Assembly: GCA_047619685.1 (NCBI GenBank)
Contig: JBLHLC010000050.1
Location: 1 to 25,984 of the forward strand
DNA from: JABDJZ01 sp047619685
Lineage (GTDB): Bacteria > Bacteroidota > Rhodothermia > Rhodothermales > UBA10348
DNA: 25,984 nt
Direction of reading: 5' to 3'
Position 1 is the stretch's first letter; the number at the start of each line of letters is the position of its first letter. A program made the position numbers and the translations under genes. The notes under the pieces were generated by a model that saw only the letters and a list, made by a program, of their open reading frames with translations, had not been told where the DNA came from and did no database searches. This document shows positions 23,801-25,984 of this stretch, in pieces.

Positions 23801-25984
23801 CGAAGTTGCCCACCACTGGAGACAGAAACCCATTCGTGACTGTGGTTACGACCAAATAGGTGAGCGACGACCCCTCGGGGTCCGTGGCCGAAAGCCCGAT
23901 GGGTACAGACCGGCTTTCGGTGGTCGATATGGACAGATCGAGCGCGGTCGGGGCCTGATTCTGGACGGCGATGGTGACTGTACCCGTGGCCGTTCCACCG
24001 TTGCCATCGTTGGCCGTGTACGTGAACGAATCGGATGTGGCGGCCGAGCCGTTGTGGGTATACGTGTAGGCGCCGTTGCTGGAGACGGTCGCCGTTCCAC
24101 TGGAGGGATTCGAGGCCAGCGTGGCTGTCAGCGCATCGCCATCGGGGTCGGTGTCATTCGTCAGGACATTGCCGGACGTGCTGCCGCCAAAGAGGACCGT
24201 GCCGGTATCCGCATTCGCTACGGGGGCTCCATTCACCATGACCGAAGCCGTGGCGGTGTTGGAATCGTTAAGCCCGTCGTTGGCCTTGTAGGTGAATGTG
24301 TCCGTACCAGAGAAGCCTGCGGAAGGCGTGTAGGTGACCGAATTACCCGAGACCGCCGACAGCGTACCGTTGGACGGAGTCGTTACGATCGAGTAGGCCA
24401 ACGCCTGGCTTTCCGGGTCCGACGCCGAAAACGTCACGACCACAGCCGTGGCCGTCCCGGTCGACGCCGACACGCTCACAGCGGTTGGCGCCTGATTCTG
24501 TGTTGTTATGCTGACCGTGCCTGTAGCTGTTCCGCCGTTGCCGTCGGAAACGGTGTAGGTGAACGAGTCGCTGGTCGTAGCCGAGCCGTTGTGCGTGTAC
24601 GTATAGGCACCGTCGGTGCCCAGGGTGACGGCGCCGTTAGCTGGGTTTGAAGCCAGCGTGGCGGTCAGCGCATCGCCGTCCGGGTCTGTGTCATTTGTGA
24701 GCACATTGCCCGTCGTCACGCCACCTACCACAACCAGGCCCGCGTCTGCGTTCGCGACCGGGGTCCCGTTGACCACGATGGTCGCCGTGGCGGTGTTGGA
24801 GTTGTTCAGTCCGTCGCTGGCTCTGTACGTGAACGTGTCCGTTCCCGAAAAGCCTGCACCAGGCGTGTAGGTCACCGAAGCGCCGCTAACTGCCGACAGT
24901 GTCCCGTTCGATGGATTCGCTACGATCGCGTAGGTCAGCGGCAGCCCTTCAGGGTCCGTAGCCGAGAACGTAACTGCAACGGCCGTTTCCTGGCCCGTTG
25001 CGGCAGAGACAGCGACGGCCGTTGGCGCCTGATTTGTTACCGTGATGCTGACCGTACCCGCCGCAGTCCCGCCATTGCCGTCAGAAACGGTGTAGGTGAA
25101 AGAGTCCGACGTCGTGGCCGAGCCATTGTGGGTGTACGTGTAGTCCCCGTTGGCAGCTACAGTTGCCGCTCCGTTTGCCGGGTTCGTTGCCAAGGCGGCC
25201 GTCAGGGCATCTGAGTTCGGGTCCGTGTCATTGGTCAGAACGTTGCCGGAGGTAGTCCCGCCTACCACGACCGTGCCCGAATCGCCAGTCGCTACCGGTG
25301 GTCCGTTGACGACCACCGTTGCCGTCGCCGTGTTGGAATCATTGATTCCGTCGTTCGCCTTGAAAGTGAATGTGTCAGGGCCAGAGAAACCAGCGCTCGG
25401 CGTGTAGATGACTGTCGCTCCCGTTACGGCGGACAGCGTCCCGTTGGACGGGGTCGATACGATCGAATAGGTCAGCGGCAGCCCTTCAGGATCTGTGGCC
25501 GCAAGGGTGACCGTGACAGCGGTGGCCGTAGCTGTAGCAGTCGAAACATCGGTGGCGGTGGGCGCCTGGTTGGTCACGGTTATGCTGACAATACCGGTCG
25601 CGGTGCCCCCATTGCCGTCGGACACCGTGTAAGTAAACGAGTCAGTCGTCGTGGCGGAGCCGTCGTGCGTGTAGGTGTAGGCACCGTTCGTGGCGACAGT
25701 TGCGGTGCCGTTGGACGCGTTCGAGGCCAGTGCGGCGGTAAGCGCATCGCCGTCCGCGTCCGTGTCATTCGTGAGCACATTCCCCGTCGTAGCGCCGCCT
25801 GCCACGACCACGCCCGCGTCCGCGTTCGCGACCGGAGGTCGATTCACCACGATGCTTGCCGTGGCGGTGTTGGAATCGTTAAGCCCGTCGTTGGCCTTGT
25901 AGGTGAATGTGTCCGTACCAGAGAAGCCTGCGGAAGGCGTGTAGGTGACCGAATTACCCGAGACCGCCGACAGCGTACCGTTGG
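20808..25984 (-). CDS. Giant secreted cadherin/Ig-like repeat protein with C-terminal sorting domain (5' end missing)
   Basis: The frame is open to the window edge, giving 1725 codons of an even longer protein. From the edge inward it contains a partial module, then six tandem doublets of about 179 residues (22615-25844). Each doublet pairs a module with GNVLTNDTDPDGDALTA and SDSFTYTVSDGNGGTATGTV with a shorter module carrying TDPEGLPLTYSIV, NGTLSAV and GFSGTDTFTYKANDG. These match tandem bacterial cadherin-like/Ig repeats with Asp-rich Ca-binding loops. Three more divergent modules follow (about 21770-22610; PEDTILTVP, DEDDVLSVN), then a DUF4397 region (about 21180-21760; AFYHGSPDTPTVDLV). 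A C-terminal sorting domain of FlgD/T9SS type completes the protein (about 20811-21085; GNYPNPFNPRT, LLGREV, LASGIYIYRVE). It is probably a cell-surface or secreted adhesin-like protein exported by a type IX system. Confidence 0.92.
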   Translation of the reverse strand, partial: NGTLSAVSGNSVTYTPSAGFSGTDTFTYKANDGLNDSNTATASIVVNRPPVANADAGVVVAGGATTGNVLTNDTDADGDALTAALASNASNGTATVATNGAYTYTHDGSATTTDSFTYTVSDGNGGTATGIVSITVTNQAPTATDVSTATATATAVTVTLAATDPEGLPLTYSIVSTPSNGTLSAVTGATVIYTPSAGFSGPDTFTFKANDGINDSNTATATVVVNGPPVATGDSGTVVVGGTTSGNVLTNDTDPNSDALTAALATNPANGAATVAANGDYTYTHNGSATTSDSFTYTVSDGNGGTAAGTVSITVTNQAPTAVAVSAATGQETAVAVTFSATDPEGLPLTYAIVANPSNGTLSAVSGASVTYTPGAGFSGTDTFTYRASDGLNNSNTATATIVVNGTPVANADAGLVVVGGVTTGNVLTNDTDPDGDALTATLASNPANGAVTLGTDGAYTYTHNGSATTSDSFTYTVSDGNGGTATGTVSITTQNQAPTAVSVSASTGTATAVVVTFSASDPESQALAYSIVTTPSNGTLSAVSGNSVTYTPSAGFSGTDTFTYKANDGLNDSNTATASVMVNGAPVANADTGTVLFGGSTSGNVLTNDTDPDGDALTATLASNPSSGTATVSSNGAYTYTHNGSAATSDSFTYTANDGNGGTATGTVTIAVQNQAPTALDLSISTTESRSVPIGLSATDPEGSSLTYLVVTTVTNGFLSPVVGNFVTYTPNPGFSGSDTFTYKANDGTTDSNIATVVIVVNGVPIANGDAFSVGVGGSVAGNVLSNDSDPNGDALTVALATNPVNGTATLASDGALTYTHSGSATASDSFTYTVTDVNGGTATGTVTITVLNQAPTASNLSALTPAGASVTVTLSATDSEGLPLVYSIVSTPTNGTLSAVAGTAVTYTPNGGFFGTDTFTYKASDGLNDSNVATVTVVVNGAPAVVSDAFSVILGGTVSGNVLANDTDPNGDALTAAIADGPSNGTVSLESTGLFTYTHDGSATSTDSFTYTASDGNGGTATGTVSITVSNHTPVATELVVTAEANTAVLITLAATDPEEKPLTYSIVIPPASGTLSPVSGATVLYTPNNGFQGTDLFTYAASDGVNTSVPATVAVTVNAPNLPPVVQPDGYAGPEDTILTVPAPGVLSNDSDPNGHAIQAALETSPDHGVVTLLPDGSFTYTPDPNYFGPDAFTYVAADAQSVSTAAMVTLVITPVNDKPTVQNATLEAVAGIPAQVTLVGADVEGSALTFALIVPPQNGDVTMAGNVATYTATSSFRGTDDFFVRASDGTSTSELASVTVTVTGNDAPLAVPDTYTVDEDDVLSVNAAGGVLSNDTDVDGDPLTAVLVVDASHGNISLNPDGGFFYEPDVDFFGQDSFGYQATDGMAPSETAFATITVNPTGSARLQIVLNAPDDAVNPGDIYLNGELVARRAPYLFAGPFQDVQDGPVQVSLAPGGTNIGAAVATLSGTLEEDGTYIAVISGTGSLGYQLHLIDPAREASLTTGVQVAFYHGSPDTPTVDLVALPDNVEVGHDLTFGAFTPYVNNAASTYDFSVRLALGSQLDIFRIGLTTPGAAHLVMLTGLLADSSPSEKTSATYPLTMVGVNGDGTTSGSIVVTAIEPSSDLVPKTFLLRGNYPNPFNPRTNVQFDLPEAAEVEVRVTDLLGREVLAVPLQSMSAGTNLAIPLDATELASGIYIYRVEAHAANEHYVAVGTMTLIK
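22615..25844 (-). repeat. Six tandem 537-bp coding repeats
   Basis: Unit boundaries, taken at the VVNGxPVA segment, recur near 25840, 25303, 24766, 24229, 23692, 23152 and 22615. Spacing is exactly 537 bp for the first four steps and 540 for one. Each unit encodes one A+B module pair of about 179 residues. The upstream partial module at 25851-25984 continues the array beyond the window. Confidence 0.9.
24247..24373. repeat. Internal copy of the 127-bp terminal repeat
   Basis: This stretch is identical to the last 127 bases of the window. It encodes the segment TLSAVSGNSVTYTP through DGLNDSNTATA of one B module in the giant gene. Confidence 0.97.
25858..25984. repeat. 127-bp exact repeat at the window end
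   Basis: All 127 terminal bases are identical to 24247-24373, exactly three 537-bp units (1611 bp) away. The match stops at 25857 (T versus A at 24246). The copy lies in the shorter (B) module of the repeat array and runs to the last base of the window. Confidence 0.97.

Noticed and set aside
23517..24650. A long plus-strand open frame of 377 codons inside the repeat region
   Set aside because: It is antisense to the giant repeat gene. It repeats with the same 537-bp period and has an implausible Arg/Gly/Val composition, as expected from the opposite strand of Thr/Asp/Gly-rich codons.
20808..25984. CRISPR array or mobile element suggested by regular repetition
   Set aside because: The repeats are 537 bp, in frame, and encode recognisable cadherin/Ig-like modules. 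There are no spacers, terminal inverted repeats or transposase.

Overview
The window is about 60% GC and contains mostly core bacterial genes. Several features point to the Rhodothermota/Bacteroidota lineage: a GWxTD-domain protein, a C-terminal sorting domain with a PNPFNP motif on a giant secreted repeat protein, a FolK-deoxynucleoside kinase fusion, short single-helix membrane proteins next to mutY and folK, and a DUF2085 protein. I judge a Rhodothermota-like marine bacterium likely, from family content only. I saw no phage, transposon, CRISPR array, tRNA or rRNA. The only accessory-looking cassette is one ParDE-type toxin-antitoxin pair.

Layout. Bases 1-1600 (+): the tail of a Nif3-family gene, a CT398/HP0958-like coiled-coil protein whose zinc ribbon has decayed, and the RNase P RNA gene with a terminator. 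Bases 1605-5115 (-): secG, then an overlapping run of Omp85-like outer-membrane protein, rsmE and a NUDIX hydrolase. Bases 5119-7354 (+): a small secreted Ig-like protein, mutY and a membrane-anchored Pro/Ala-rich protein. Bases 7386-8574 (-): two small membrane proteins, one DUF2085. Bases 8617-10787 (+): two CIRCE operators, groES, groEL and a terminator. Bases 10788-12520 (+): a GC-rich structured spacer, the folK-dNK fusion and a small anchored protein. Bases 12679-14720 (-): parE, parD and a GlmM-type phosphohexomutase. Bases 14820-15971 (+): a GlsB-type membrane protein and a monoacylglycerol-lipase-like hydrolase. Bases 15987-19778 (-): a SIMPL protein, asnS and a GWxTD protein. Bases 19931-25984 (-): a UbiA-like integral membrane protein and the 3' part of a giant repeat protein.

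The cell-envelope genes (Omp85, GWxTD, SIMPL, giant sorted protein, small anchored proteins) sit among housekeeping genes for translation, protein folding, DNA repair, folate/nucleotide salvage and amino-sugar metabolism. Nothing in the window amounts to a clearly new multi-gene system. The best leads are protein-level: the FolK-dNK fusion, a MutY with a complete Nudix catalytic box, a Cys-depleted CT398 homologue, an AsnRS with a charged insertion of about 70 residues, and a secreted protein built from six near-identical 179-residue doublets. The last 127 bases exactly duplicate an internal stretch of that gene. That length suggests the window ends where a k=127 de Bruijn assembly broke at the repeat, so the true size of the giant protein is unknown.
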